A stretch of DNA of 64,000 bases from positions 267,732,075 to 267,796,074 of the forward strand of contig NC_081407.1 in NCBI RefSeq assembly GCF_030272615.1, read 5' to 3'. Within the stretch, counting starts at the first letter, position 1. Every line of letters begins with the position of its first letter. The notes under the pieces are model-generated. The model was not told the origin of the DNA. It ran no database searches and was given only the letters and a program-made list of their open reading frames with translations. Below, piece after piece: positions 11,101-23,000 of the stretch. The position numbers and the translations under genes are program-made. The stretch is from Cryptomeria japonica. Its lineage: Eukaryota; Streptophyta; Pinopsida; Cupressales; Cupressaceae.

Positions 11101-11781
11101 TAAAAACTCTCTGTTACTCAAGGAAATATGTATGGTGAGTATCTTGGGAGCAAAACCATCTATGCTCTTGCACTGAACATTTTACAAATATCCTCAATCA
11201 ATAGAATGGGTGGGCTTCTAAAATAAGAGGTGTCTAGTAATGTTCAATGTCTTTAGATGTAAGTTCATTATACACTGACTCACTTAAGAGCCTTGTAACT
11301 CACGGTGGGGCCCATATGTCCTTTCGAAAAGTTACATTGTAGGAGCAAATACACCCAAGGCTACAACTTTCGCTCTCACCTGATTTCTATAGCGTCTCGA
11401 AGGATTTACCGTGCAAGGTCGTCCCAAGAGTGATGTGTCTCTCGGTAGGACTCTCTTAAAAATAAAAAATTTAGAGTGTTACAAACACTTTTCTCATGCA
11501 CCTAGGACTAAAAGAGCCAAGGAAGAGGATTGTGTGTGTTAGAATTGAGACCACTCTACAAATTTGCAGAAGTGTGCCAAACACAAAAGACACTAGTTCT
11601 TTTTATCCTTTCATTGCAATATGATCTATTTTTCTATTTGGAGATGTTGCTCCAACACATATGGTGTTCTTTTTAACAAGATAGCAAATGATTTTGACAC
11701 TTGATAAACTTTTTGGAAAGTAAATCTGGTCAACAAAAATAAAGTTGTGTAGCCTTTGTAGCAAAAAAAAAAAGTAAATGC

Positions 11782-12100
11782 AAGTTTCTTTTTATGTACC
11801 AAATGAAAAGTTGAGTTTGTTTTAGTTGCACCAAAAGACAATGGAGTTCATTTTATCCCTTTGTTAAAAAAAACAAGAAATATTGGAGTTCTTTTTATGC
11901 ACCAAAGTGAAAATTTGAGTTTGTTTTAGTTGCACCAAATAGAAAATGTGAAGTTATTTTTAATCCCTTTTTTTGAAAACAAGAAAGATGAAGTTCTTTT
12001 TATGCACCAAAGTCAAAATTTGAGTTGTGTTTTAGGTGCACCAAATAGAAAATGTGAAGTTCATTTAAATCCCTTTGTTAAAAATAAAAAAAGATTAATT
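11782..12100. repeat. Tandem repeat, about 104-bp unit, three copies
   Basis: The string TTCTTTTTATGYACCAAA recurs at 11786, 11889 and 11994 (spacings 103 and 105). TTGAGTTTGTTTTAGTTGCACCAAA and then a poly-T/CCC segment recur in the same order in each unit. A weaker partial unit lies near 11668. Confidence 0.75.
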
Positions 12101-12250
12101 TTAAACCAAAGAAATTAAAATGTTTTTTTAAACTAACTCCTAAAACTTGCAACAAACTGTTAGACCTGCAAAATTAACTCAAAAGGTTAGGCAAAATAGT
12201 GGGTTTGACAAGCCTAAAACTTTCATTTTCTTACAAAAATTAGCTCTCTA

Positions 12251-12512
12251 CCAGATACAAAAGCGCTACATTGGTGCAGGTTTTTAAAGTGTCAGACAGA
12301 AAACAAAAGTGCTAAAATAAGTTAACAACGCTATAAAATACACCAAAAGTGCTACAATATGGCAAAAGCGCTAGAAAACCAAACAAAAGCACTGGAAAAC
12401 TAAACAAAAGCGCTATTTCTAAATTTTCAGACTGGTAATAGGGCGCTAAACTGCACTGCAAAAGCGCTAAAATGTGTCAAAAGTGCTATTTCGGGCGACG
12501 AAAGTGCTAAAA
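12251..12512. repeat. Cluster of AAAAGYGCTA decamers
   Basis: AAAAGCGCTA or close variants (AAAAGTGCTA, AAAAGCACTG, GAAAGTGCTA) occur about ten times in 260 bp at irregular spacing of 20-50 bp, separated by unrelated AT-rich sequence. This is not a simple tandem array. Confidence 0.7.
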
Positions 12513-12582
12513 CTCCGCCTGTGCGTGAAAATTTGCAAATTCAGAATGATTAGTTAAAAAGTTATCAGAAGGTTGTGTGTTT

Positions 12583-12602
12583 CATTCATTTCAGGTTCAC
12601 CA
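12583..12602 (-). promoter_or_regulatory. Primer-binding site of element VI
   Basis: Minus-strand TGGTGAACCTGAAATGAATG directly follows the LTR end with a two-base spacer. It is a decayed match to the element I site, with C-to-T type differences. Confidence 0.65.
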
Positions 12603-12604
12603 AA

Positions 12605-14227
12605 TGATGTCATGGAAATGGGGACAAGGAAAAAACAAAGTTCAATGTTAATAAGTTAGTTCCAACCAAAAAAACCAAAACAAAGAACTAAAAACCATTC
12701 CAAACATGTCAAAAGATATTTCAAAAAGCATGAAAGAAGTTTAACAAAACAAAAGAAAGGAGAAGAGTCTCCGTAAGATGCTTCCATGATGCCTTTTGAT
12801 ACTTCTCCCTTGTTTCTCCCCTCTCCAAGTCCCAAATGAGTGTAGCTCTCAACTTTTAGCAGTATCCATGGATGTCATATGGAGATTCAAGATGGTTGTA
12901 GATGATAAACAAATGCTATGCAAGTGTAAAAGGGTTGCTATGAGAAAGCCCCTAATGTCTATGTAAATTTCACTATAATAAGAATGTTCTAATGCTCTCT
13001 AATTCCTTTTTTTGCTTGGGGAATGAGGTCCTTTTATAGGGAAAAATGTTGATTGAATGACTAAGATTGAGTTGCCTGTGAAGGGTCAAGATTGATGGGT
13101 TTAGGATCCATGTGATGGCTTTCAACCCAATCCCATGATGACAAGTGTAAACATGAGATGGATTGAGAGGAGAGGGAAGGAACATTTAATGCCTAAGGAG
13201 ACATGAGGGTAACCTCATGTGGGTTGGGTTACTAGATAAATCTATTATCCAAGGGATAAAATCTTGTGCAAGAGTAAAAGTGATCATCATGGTCAAAGCA
13301 ATGAATGCTTGAAGAGACCCATGAGTTAAAGGATGGTTGAGTTAGAGAGAAAGTATCTAACCAAAGGTTGAGTTTGAGTTAACCATTTATGATCGTGTAA
13401 GAGCCTTTAATGGTTTTAGAAGACTTTAGATGTTAGCTTGTTCGAGACACAAAGCCTTTAATGGTTATTGAATGCTTTTGGGTTGTTTTGAGAAGTGACC
13501 TTTCTTAAGGGATTTGCAAATGATTAGAGGGGGGGATTAGGCTAATTAGAAGGGGTTAGAAGAGTCTAGAAGAAAGTTAAAAGAATCTAGAAGGAAGTTA
13601 ATGAGCAACTGGGTGAGGATAAAAGGAGATTTTAATTAAAATAAAATTAATTTATTTCAACTAAAATTATGTAGCTTGCATTTGTAGGAGAATGCAAGTG
13701 GGAGAGTTTTTAGGGATTTTAAATAAATATTTATTTATTTAAATGTGAGAGAGTGGATTTTAGGGATTTAAATAAATGTTGATTTATTTAAATGTGGAGA
13801 GGGGTTAATTTTTTTTTTGATAGGTAATAGGCCATAGCTGCAATATTTTAAATTATTATTATTATTATTAGATTGACCCAAGACCTTCCCCATTATGGAA
13901 GGCCAAGAGTCACAGCTTAGAGTTCCACTTTTAGATGTGCCTATTGGGAGTTGAACTTGGGTCTCCACAGTGAGAACCCAGTGTTTTAACCAGTTAAGCT
14001 CAACCCCTTGACGTGGAGAGGGGTTAATTAAACAAATATGCTTTAATTATTTAATTAATTGTTAGAATATGGTTCAATGAATTAAATGAAATAAATTGAA
14101 TAATTTATTTAATTAATAGGAGAAGAGGGTTAAGATGAATTAATAAATTAATTGTTGATCGATGGTTAAATAATCCAATAAATACTAAGTATTCATTTAA
14201 TTAAGTAGACAAATTTGGGTGTCTACA
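12605..14227 (-). repeat. 5' LTR of element VI (1623 bp including SINE)
   Basis: On the minus strand it begins TGTAGACACCC at 14227 and ends CATGACATCA at 12605, followed by the primer-binding site. The TGTAGACACC start is common in Tat-type LTRs. No second copy lies in the window, so the element is truncated. A SINE is inserted at 13811-14012. TATTTATTTAAAT-rich stretches fill 13700-13790. Confidence 0.7.
13811..14012 (-). mobile_element. tRNA-derived SINE with 17-bp target duplication
   Basis: A 202-bp unit is flanked by perfect copies of GTGGAGAGGGGTTAATT (13794-13810 and 14013-14029). On the minus strand it starts CAAGGGGTTGAGCTTAAC with an A-box-like GAGCTTAACTGGTTAAAAC, then a B-box-like AAGTTCAACTCCC about 40 nt further on. 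It continues through an (ATT)n stretch and ends in an A-rich tail against the target duplication. That is the layout of a pol III SINE mobilised by a LINE. The tRNA-like head has lost full tRNA folding, so it is not called as a tRNA gene. Confidence 0.85.
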
Positions 14228-15412
14228 GACTTTATTTGTGAATTGTACAAAAAATATACTTATTTTTCCAATATAAAAGGAGGACATGGTTATGAATTGG
14301 AAAATATTTAGAACATTGAACTAGCCATATTTTGTTTGGGTTTCAATAACCTAAATTGCCAAGGAAGAAAGTCCTCTTGGTGAGAAGAATGCACACCAAA
14401 AATAAGCTCTTTTGTGAGAAAAATATTTTAGCTCTAGTTTGGGTTAGATAAATGATTTTAGATGCAATAGATGTATGTAATTTGGTTAATAGTGTTCTAA
14501 GAGTATGACATTCCTAACATTCAAGTACGATTAAAACCATATACTTTCTTAGGGAGGGATTTTTTACGGTTGCCAGAGTTGTCCTCCTCATCGAGCCCCC
14601 TGTGCCATCACTGAATTTCAATTTCAATGCATAATAACATCCATCCCTTGGCCAATGGTGGAGTGATGTTAAACTTTATGAAAATTTTGCAGCGTCTAGA
14701 CAAACCTTAGGGTTATTTTTGGGTTCCCATTCTTTTGCGCTTCTTGAAGCTTTATCATCACTACCCTTTTTGCCTCACATCTGAAATCTTAGCTCCTATT
14801 TATCTGCTCTCTTTGAAGTAAAAGTGGGAAGATGATGCTGCTTTAGATAAGGCGACTAAATTCTCTCCATATAAATAATTAGGTTATCAAGCTCTATTAT
14901 GGCAATAGCAATACCTCTTTCAATCCAACATAGGTGGATGTTGCAGGTATATTGAAGCCTCCACTATTACTGTAATCATTTTAGTCTCTGATGAAGATTG
15001 AAGTTTCTCTAAACTTTCAGTCTTGGTAGAATTTTCACAACTTTTATTGGTAAAAAGGTTCATTAAGGAGATATGGTGCATTCAATAGTAGAATCTTCAC
15101 AACTTTAGCTTTGGATGGTGGTATTGGACAAGGCAGTAATATTATTATATTATGTTGTGTAAATATGTTAGAATTATGTGTATAAAAAATAGTAAAGATC
15201 TTTTTGCTTAGGAGCTATTTGATGTTATGGAGTTGGTTCTGTTTTGAATTATTAGGAGTATGAATTCTTTCACCTATACAAATATTATTTAATAAATGTA
15301 AACTCAAATATATAAACAATATTATCAAATAATATATTTTGAAATGTTGGATTAGTTTTTGTAATATTTTAAAAATAATTGTCCCATATAGACTATTTGA
15401 ATCAACAAGGAA
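14228..15412. other. Unclassified AT-rich sequence
   Basis: No coding region is recognised. Two parts resemble other places in the window: 14285-14345 resembles 32340-32399, and 15131-15360 resembles 44616-44830. This suggests an older dispersed repeat, not unique host DNA. Confidence 0.5.
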
Positions 15413-17815
15413 TGTTGAACACAAATGGACACTGAGAGGGGGGGGGTGAATCAATGTATTTTAAGACTTTAACTTCAGTGTGCAGATTTTAGAGATGTAG
15501 TGCAAACATAGACACACACACACACAAGAGCACATCACATAACACCATATATACGAGGAAAATCCAATATGGGCAAAACCTCAGTGAGAATATCATTAAT
15601 TACAATTTGTTTTAGGGCACCAACCCGAGGAGTACCAACCCCTGATATTCTGAGCACCAACTCAAGGAGCACCAACCCCTAGTTTTATGAGCTACAACTC
15701 AAAGGAGCACCTACCCTTGCTCTGAGAACCCACTCAAAGATTATAGTGAACATGGATTCAATTACAAATTAGACACCTTACTACAAATGAAGTTTTGTAG
15801 CACTTTACTGATTACCCTTTTTCTTTCTTCTCTCTATTCACTGCACCTTGTTTAACTTTGCTCTCCTTCTGCTGCTCTATCTATTCCTGCTCAACTTCTT
15901 GCCGTCTCTACTTGTCTTTTCCTTCTACACTTTGTTTGCTGATCTTCTCTACTCTCTGCCTCTGATTCTGCAACAAATTCACGCTTAAACTCTCTGTTAT
16001 CTCTCTATCTACCTTGCTTCACCAACTACAACTTCACCGTTCTCATTCACTACACTTCTTGGCGGCAACACCACTCTTTTTAATCAGCGGCAACAACTTT
16101 CACCAACTCACATCTATCTTTGTCTCCATAGACCAATTACCTCAGTCCAATTGCATTTACTTCTTTGCTCTGTTAGGTCTTCATTAGAGAATGTTTTTCC
16201 CTCCAACTTGAATTTTTAAAAATTAATTCATTCTTGTCCTCAGAGATCTGGCATGAATTAGATTTGATCTCCCTTCTTGGATTGAACACCATTCATTGTA
16301 CCTAGTTTTCTATATTTGGAAAACTCAATCTGTCTCATAGATTCGATTCAGGCTCAATTGATCACCTCGATCCCTGCAATCACTTGTAATAGGTCCGTAA
16401 TTAATATTGCACCTCCATCCTCTTTTGACCTACCCTGAACAAAAGATTGACAACAAACATGCTGAAATCTACTGTCATCGATATTTGCAAATCTGATTTG
16501 TTTTGTGACCTTTGGAAGCCACATTTCTTCATTTTCATCATCCAAGTCACTCAGTCAAGACAGGTCAAATTCCATGTGGACAATCGGGCTACTTGGTTTC
16601 ATTGAACTTCATGTTGTGACTAACCTTCATGTTGTGCAGACATATTGGGTAGACTATAAATATTTATGCCGACCTATTATGTCTTTTAGATTTCTCTTTC
16701 CTCACGTTCATCACCATAGCAATCCTGAAGTTGCATTTCTCACCTACTATCAGAATAGTATTAACTATCGGGATGGCATCTTGCCTCAACTCCGCCTTCA
16801 CAACCTATCCCGATGACTACTTGATTCCTTTGATCAATCTCATCGACATTCATTACTTCGATTAAATCCTCACCTTTGATTTCTACTATCGCCATAAGCT
16901 ATTCTGAAACACAACCTCCATGTTGACTGGCCTTATTGACATAGGTTACCCCGAACTGGAAGACTATAATCCAAACAACCACTCATCGGAATAGCCTTAA
17001 CTATCGGCATAGGAAGATCATGCTAGAATGACCGAACAAGTTATACCGATGCCACATTGTCTACCTCCCTTTATCGACATAGGTATCCTGAAATTCATTC
17101 TTCGTAGTGACAAACTTCATTGACATAGGCTACTTTGAAATGCACACCCATCAGAACAACTAACACTATCAAATTAGCTTCTGGACACTAACTCGTCAAT
17201 ACAGACCTATTCCGATGACCCATCATGAACCACCATAGACATATCTATTTTGAGAACGCATCTCCACAGTCCTACAACACATCGCCATATGTTTTCCGAT
17301 GATCTTACGAAGGGGTCTTCTCTACTTTTTCTTCTATCGGAATAATTTACACTATCGGCATAGTAAGAATGTGTTATTCTGCCTTCAATAGTTACACTGA
17401 TAGGTGTCCTCAGTCTCCTAGTTGACATAACTATTCTGATACCATGATATCAGAGTAGTTTACTCTATTGACATCATATGAAAATGCTACTCCGCTTATG
17501 TTCAGCTATCTCGATGTGTAGCTCGCTTTGTTATTTGACATAGCTATTCCAATTCGACTGGAACAAAAACTCCACATGACTCAACATCGGCCTGGCTTAT
17601 GCTGATAGAATTTTCCTCCACATGACTTGGTATCAACATAACTATCATGATACAAATTCAAGCAGAATTTTGAGGAGCAACTTCCAGACCAGCTGAGTTA
17701 TCCCGATATGATTGTTGATTGAACTTGGTAGAGAAAAATGAACATCGATATTAATTTGATCTCTTCTACAACCTGCAACACTTATTCTATACATCCTCAA
17801 AGCATCTCTACAACA
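15413..17815 (-). repeat. Solo LTR, copia-like, 2.4 kb, TSD AGGAA
   Basis: The plus strand reads AGGAA, then TGTTGAACAC ... CTACAACA, then AGGAA (15408-15412 and 17816-17820). On the minus strand it therefore begins TGTTGTAGAG and ends TTCAACA, a standard copia LTR form with perfect 5-bp duplication and no internal region. Near its 3' end it has the CACTGAG-(G)n-TGAATCA block also seen in the other copia-type LTRs here, a short (CA)n at 15512-15525, and a long zone (16370-17720) of degenerate TATCGGCATAGG / CCGAT-type motifs. Confidence 0.8.
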
Positions 17816-20019
17816 AGGAATTTATCATTTTTCTATTTAGAAATAAAGGCAAAAATTGTGACCAATCATTTTGAAAGAAAAAAATTCAAATCTATTTTTT
17901 TTCTAAGTTTTAGTATATTTTTGATAATATTTTCAAATAAATGTTGAAAAATAAATCTTTATAAATCTTGGCCCATCCATTACCTCTTATAAGTTCTTAT
18001 TGAATTTGTATCTTTGATTTTTTAAGTTCTAAAATTCATTATTATTTTCCTAGCAACCACTATAAACTAGCTCTTTCATTGTTTCAATTTTTTTATGAGC
18101 CACTATAACACGGGGAATGTGAATCAACAAAATTCTCATTTGAGTTGAGATCCCAAAATAAAAAGAGAAAGGAAAAAAACATGCTAGGTGAGATCCTACA
18201 TTTTTGAATCGAGTTAGTTGTTAATTTTGCATTGCTAATTGCCTACTTTGATCTAAAGTGAAGGTTTTATAGCCTGTTTTTACTGAATAGAGATGTTGTC
18301 CCCTAAAATTTGATCAGCTTCATATTTGAAGTTTAATGAAGAGAAGAAAGAAAAATACTTGGATTTTTAAGCTAAATGCTACACTCTAAGATTATACAGG
18401 GGATTTTCTCTCAAGTTGGACTTCAATTCAGGAACAAACCTTTGAAATTTTTTCTATTTTGATTAGTCTTGACTGATGGGATTTTCTACAAATGTTTCAT
18501 ATGCATCTAATGATTTTGGTTTGAGCTTAAAGATTCTATCATCCTATGAAGAATTCATTAAGATAAGTTTTTAAAATATATAATTTCAGTTGATATAGAT
18601 ATTTTTGGTCCATAAAAGCAACTATGGACAAAATCCACTGCATGCTAAAGTTGTTGTTCAGACTTCATATATAAATCCAATTCCATTGCTAGCCTATGAG
18701 ATGAGATTTGAAAATTTCTCTCACAATTAAACTTTAATTATCCCTAAATCTCATGTTTGTCGCCGAGAAAGCCAAAATGAGAATTTAAGTGTTAAAATAT
18801 GCAATGCCACAGAAACTGTTAGAATACTTTTGAAGCCACTGTCATAGCATCTAGACTCAATTTTCTTATTTGGTGCTCTTTCTTGTGTTCTAGTTGCAAT
18901 GTCATGAGTTGTTTCCATGATTAGGGACACCTCTTTATGAAAGTCAACATTCATGTTTTCCCATGGCATCACTATGACTTCAACAAAATATGGCTTACCT
19001 TGGGTATGTTCCATTGATCACATTAAGTGTAAATTTGGGTAACTTAGACATTTGTGCAAAAAATGTTTCTTATATTTTGTTGTATCGGTCATGCTTGGAT
19101 CTTTTTCAAACCTGATTTAACTTTTGGTTGAAGTATACATTTTCACAATTTGCAGATTGCATTGGTGATAATCTACTATTCAGTAATAAAGCACTTTTCT
19201 TTCACCAATTTGTGGTTGCAAATCTCAAATTGTCTTATATTTACTCCAAGTTCATCTTATAACATTGCAGACCCCATGGCAAGAATAAACTTTTCCTAGT
19301 GCCAAACATGCCTCTCTAGAATAGTTATGCAGCCAAGGATGGGGGACCAATTGAATGGTAACCTTTTTGCATAACAAGATATCACACCACTCTCCTATAG
19401 GATTTACACATGTTTTTTGATGCCATAAAATCTGAAATAAGAGTCTCTCCATCTTTACCAAGCTTTAGAGAAACAATATTGGCAAAACTAGTCACTAAAA
19501 TGGGTTTTCAAACAAGCTGAACCTTGACTTCACAACTAAGAATCCATCAAATATTGACATGTTGTTTTATGTCAGACACAAAACACCTTGGAACCCATTT
19601 TTTTAATCAACCCACGAAATATAATCCCCTACTCTCAAAGCTATTCAGTTTTCCTAGAAAAATGTGCTAGAAATGTGTTGATTTTTATAATTATCAATAA
19701 ACAAGGTTACAACACATCTTTCTTAGGAAATTTCAATAGCGTTTCCCCTAGAAAAACTGATATATGACTGATCACAACCCCTCATAGAAACCTACAACTG
19801 AAATTGAATGCAGTACATTCATTAAACAACAATAAAATGCTAATATAGACGCTAGTCATTAGGAAATCAGACAATCTTAAAATCAAGGTTTTTCTAACCT
19901 TTATATGGTGCCACCAAGTCTTTTCATACACTTTCAACCTATTAGAAACATCCAAAAAAAACAAAAAAACTTTTCTCTTCTCAACCTTTGGAAACGTCTA
20001 ACTCTTCAATAAAATGTAT
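17816..20019. other. Unclassified sequence
   Basis: AT-rich DNA with only short, unremarkable ORFs. 17925-18060 resembles 50760-50900, so part of it is an old dispersed repeat. Two minus-strand ORFs (18751-19014, 19252-19461) have no motif I recognise and no supporting splice or codon pattern. Confidence 0.4.
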
Positions 20020-23000
20020 TGTAGTGTCCACCCTTGATTTGACTTATTTTGACTAGAGTTGACATTTATATTTTGCTTGATAGACTTATCTAGACTATAT
20101 TTTGATGATTTGGATGATGATTACTCATGTGCTTTAGTGACTTATGATTGATGTTAGATACTATTGGACATATGCTATTTTGATGATCTATATGGATGTT
20201 GGTATTATCATGATTCATCATGTGATTTGATGATACATGTACTTGATGGATTTTATATGCTCACTATGTGATGGATTATTGATAGATTAGATTTATCATG
20301 GTTTTTGATGATGATTATGATTACGCTAACCCTACTTTGTGATTACATATGATGAGATGTTTATGAGATGTGTTTGACTATTGTTTGACTGTCTTCGTGA
20401 TAGAGACGATTCCACATCACTCATTACGAGCGGGATGTGTCGTCGCGATTCTCTATCACTTGCTTGTTCTATATATGTATATGTTGTGTTATCGTTTTGT
20501 GGTTGCAAGATTTTGTAGGTACCAGACATCGACTCCACCTGGCTTCACAGGTCTGAGCGTGTCTTTAGTTCCAATGGTTTATGTGGTTCGTAGATGGCAT
20601 GAATTTCCCCTCACATACTCTAGGTCTAAGTTGTTCACCATGTTTAGTCAGCGTCTTGGCATAATTCGCCATGTCAGTTAGTAAACTTGGTCCTTTGGTA
20701 TTGTGAGTCTAGCTTATGCCAGTTGATTTACTTGATGATGTTAGAGTAATTATGTGTAGTTTTCTATTTGGAAATGTTTATTTTAATGTATTTAATTTAT
20801 AAGTTTTCAATATTTAATTATTTGATATTTATATTTATTTGATAATTAACATTTATTGATTTTATGATTATTTTAATATTAAGCTTTATTGTTGTTTAAT
20901 ATTTATTTAATATTTGTGATTTAATCTTTAATGGTATTTGACTATTTAATTATTTATTTGACTTTCTATGGTTTAACATTTATTTGATATATTTTATCTA
21001 TTTGGTTCTTTAATTTATTTTATTAGCTTTTGGTTTATTTGATTTTAATTCCCTTTTGGATTAAATTTATTTTCATCTTATATTTATTTAATAGTTTGAG
21101 TTTTTATTTCTAAGTGGGGTGTGTGAGCACAATAAATTAAATAAAGAAATAAAAACAATCCCACTTAGTTGAATAAGTATATTTTATTTACTTTACCTAC
21201 CCTTCACTCTCATTGGTTTAATTCAAAATGGGTGAATAAATTATATTATATGGTGGGTTGGTAAAATATACTCCAAAATTGAGTATTTTGATTGGCTGAA
21301 ATTGAGGCTAGGGTTTTTGGATTATTGTTGGTTTTAATTTTCATTCCCGTGAGGTTTTTCGGTTGGATTGGCTATTCTCTGGAAATTTCTCTAGCAAGTT
21401 TTCTTCCTTGGTTTTGGATTGTTGCACTCTTGGTTTTTGGCTGGAGCTTTGTTGGATTTTGGTTTGGCTTGTGAGAGCTCTTCTTCAACTACAAACCATC
21501 ACACAGGTTGCAGGTTGGAGGCTTCTCCATTGGTTTCTTGTTTTGCTTTCAAAGTTTTAAACTTGTATGCTCCGTGTTTGATTTGATAAAAAAAAAGATT
21601 TGGGTTTATGCATTCTCTTTAGTATTTCTAGATTTGGAATGGGTAGCCATGGGATTTTAGATTCTTTGCTTGGTTTATAGTTCTGGAAATAATGCTTCCT
21701 GTGCATTGTCGTGAATGTTCAACATGAGGAATATCTTGCAGATTTTGTATATGTCTTGTGTGAATTATTTTAATAGGATTTCTATTGTATATTAAGGAGA
21801 TTTTAACCTGGTAGATGAGTTCTTATGGAGACGGTGAATCTGGGAAAGAGGAGAGTCTTTGTGAGCTCCCAATCTGGCTCTGCTGTAGAGGAGACTCACA
21901 AGACTTTTTCCCCTTTTTATTTTCACACATCCCCTTGTGTATGGATGTTATTGGTTATGTGGAATGTCTTTTAAAATGTATTTGAGTCATATATTATGCT
22001 TTCTATATTTTAGATTCAAGGTTGTAGTATTTCCTCAGTTTTTGATAGTGCTGGAGATGTTGTTCCTCCAAAAGACTGCATTATGTTTTCAATTGAAGTT
22101 CCTTGGGTGAATTTTATTATTTTATTTTGTTCACATATTATTATAGTTTATTTCATGCCGATTCCAACGAGTATAAATACATCATATTTGGTTATTTATA
22201 TTTCGAGCAGTTTTGATTTCGCGCTTAAGTACTTTTCTGCTAAAATTTACTTTTTTTTATGCGCTAAAACATCAATCATATGTGCCATTATGTGTATTTT
22301 TAAGGTTTTGTCCAGTTTGAAGTCTGTTTGAGGTCAGTTGGATTTGGGGTTATACTAGAGGCTTTTTGAGGGAATTTATGATGTTGTCTAAAATTATTTA
22401 TGATTGGTGATGTCTTCATATGATTTATTTGTTTTTGTTTTGTATGCATTTTACTCCATTTGAGTTGTTTGTGCTTCCTCTCTTGTGGATGCACCAAGAG
22501 AGAGATTGAGATTCTTGTGATTATGTGCTAGCAAGTGGATAGGCCTTGCTGAGATTATGTGATGATTCATTTCAGATTTGATGGCATTTCTTATGGCCTT
22601 GATATGTTTATTTGGCCAAGAGGCTCATTGATTTTTGGTTCTCATGATGTTAACTTTCACATGTTTCATGATTATGAGATGATATTGTTGTTTGCATATG
22701 GATTATTTGTGATTTCAGATTTATGTATATTCTCAGATCCAATTATGATTCTAGAGCCTCTTGTGTTGTCATGTTTGAGACCATGTTGGGGGGACTGAGC
22801 TTCCTTGTGATGACCGAGGTCACGAGAGATAGGCTTGCATGAGGTTCCTTGAAAGGATGCATGAAGTCTAGACCACCAAGGCACATTGGAGTTTTCCATG
22901 ATTTGTAAATAAGTGATTATCTAATAATTGATGGGTTGGGTAGTTAGATTAATTAATAAGATGATAAATTGATCGTGCCTCATGACTTAGTCCTAGGGAG

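Larger units (their letters stand above)
11101..12604 (-). mobile_element. Internal remnant of truncated LTR element VI
   Basis: The sequence is non-coding on both strands. Its right edge is a primer-binding site adjoining a minus-strand LTR, so it is internal DNA of an element whose coding part and second LTR are missing. It contains a tandem repeat of about 104 bp and a cluster of AAAAGYGCTA motifs, listed separately. Where it ends against the hAT element near 11100 is uncertain. Confidence 0.5.

Noticed and set aside
11930-12118. Plus-strand ORF with MHQIENVK / LGAPNRKCEV repeats
   Set aside because: The repetition reflects the 104-bp tandem repeat and not a protein.
13811-14012. A functional tRNA gene
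   Set aside because: Only box A- and box B-like motifs remain, the acceptor stem is missing, and the unit has a tail and target duplication of a SINE.
18751-19461. Two minus-strand ORFs as host exons
   Set aside because: They are short, without domain motifs, splice context or codon pattern that I could support.
20370-20681. 103-codon ORF as a possible host gene
   Set aside because: It lies inside the candidate 4.2-kb solo LTR and has no recognisable motif.
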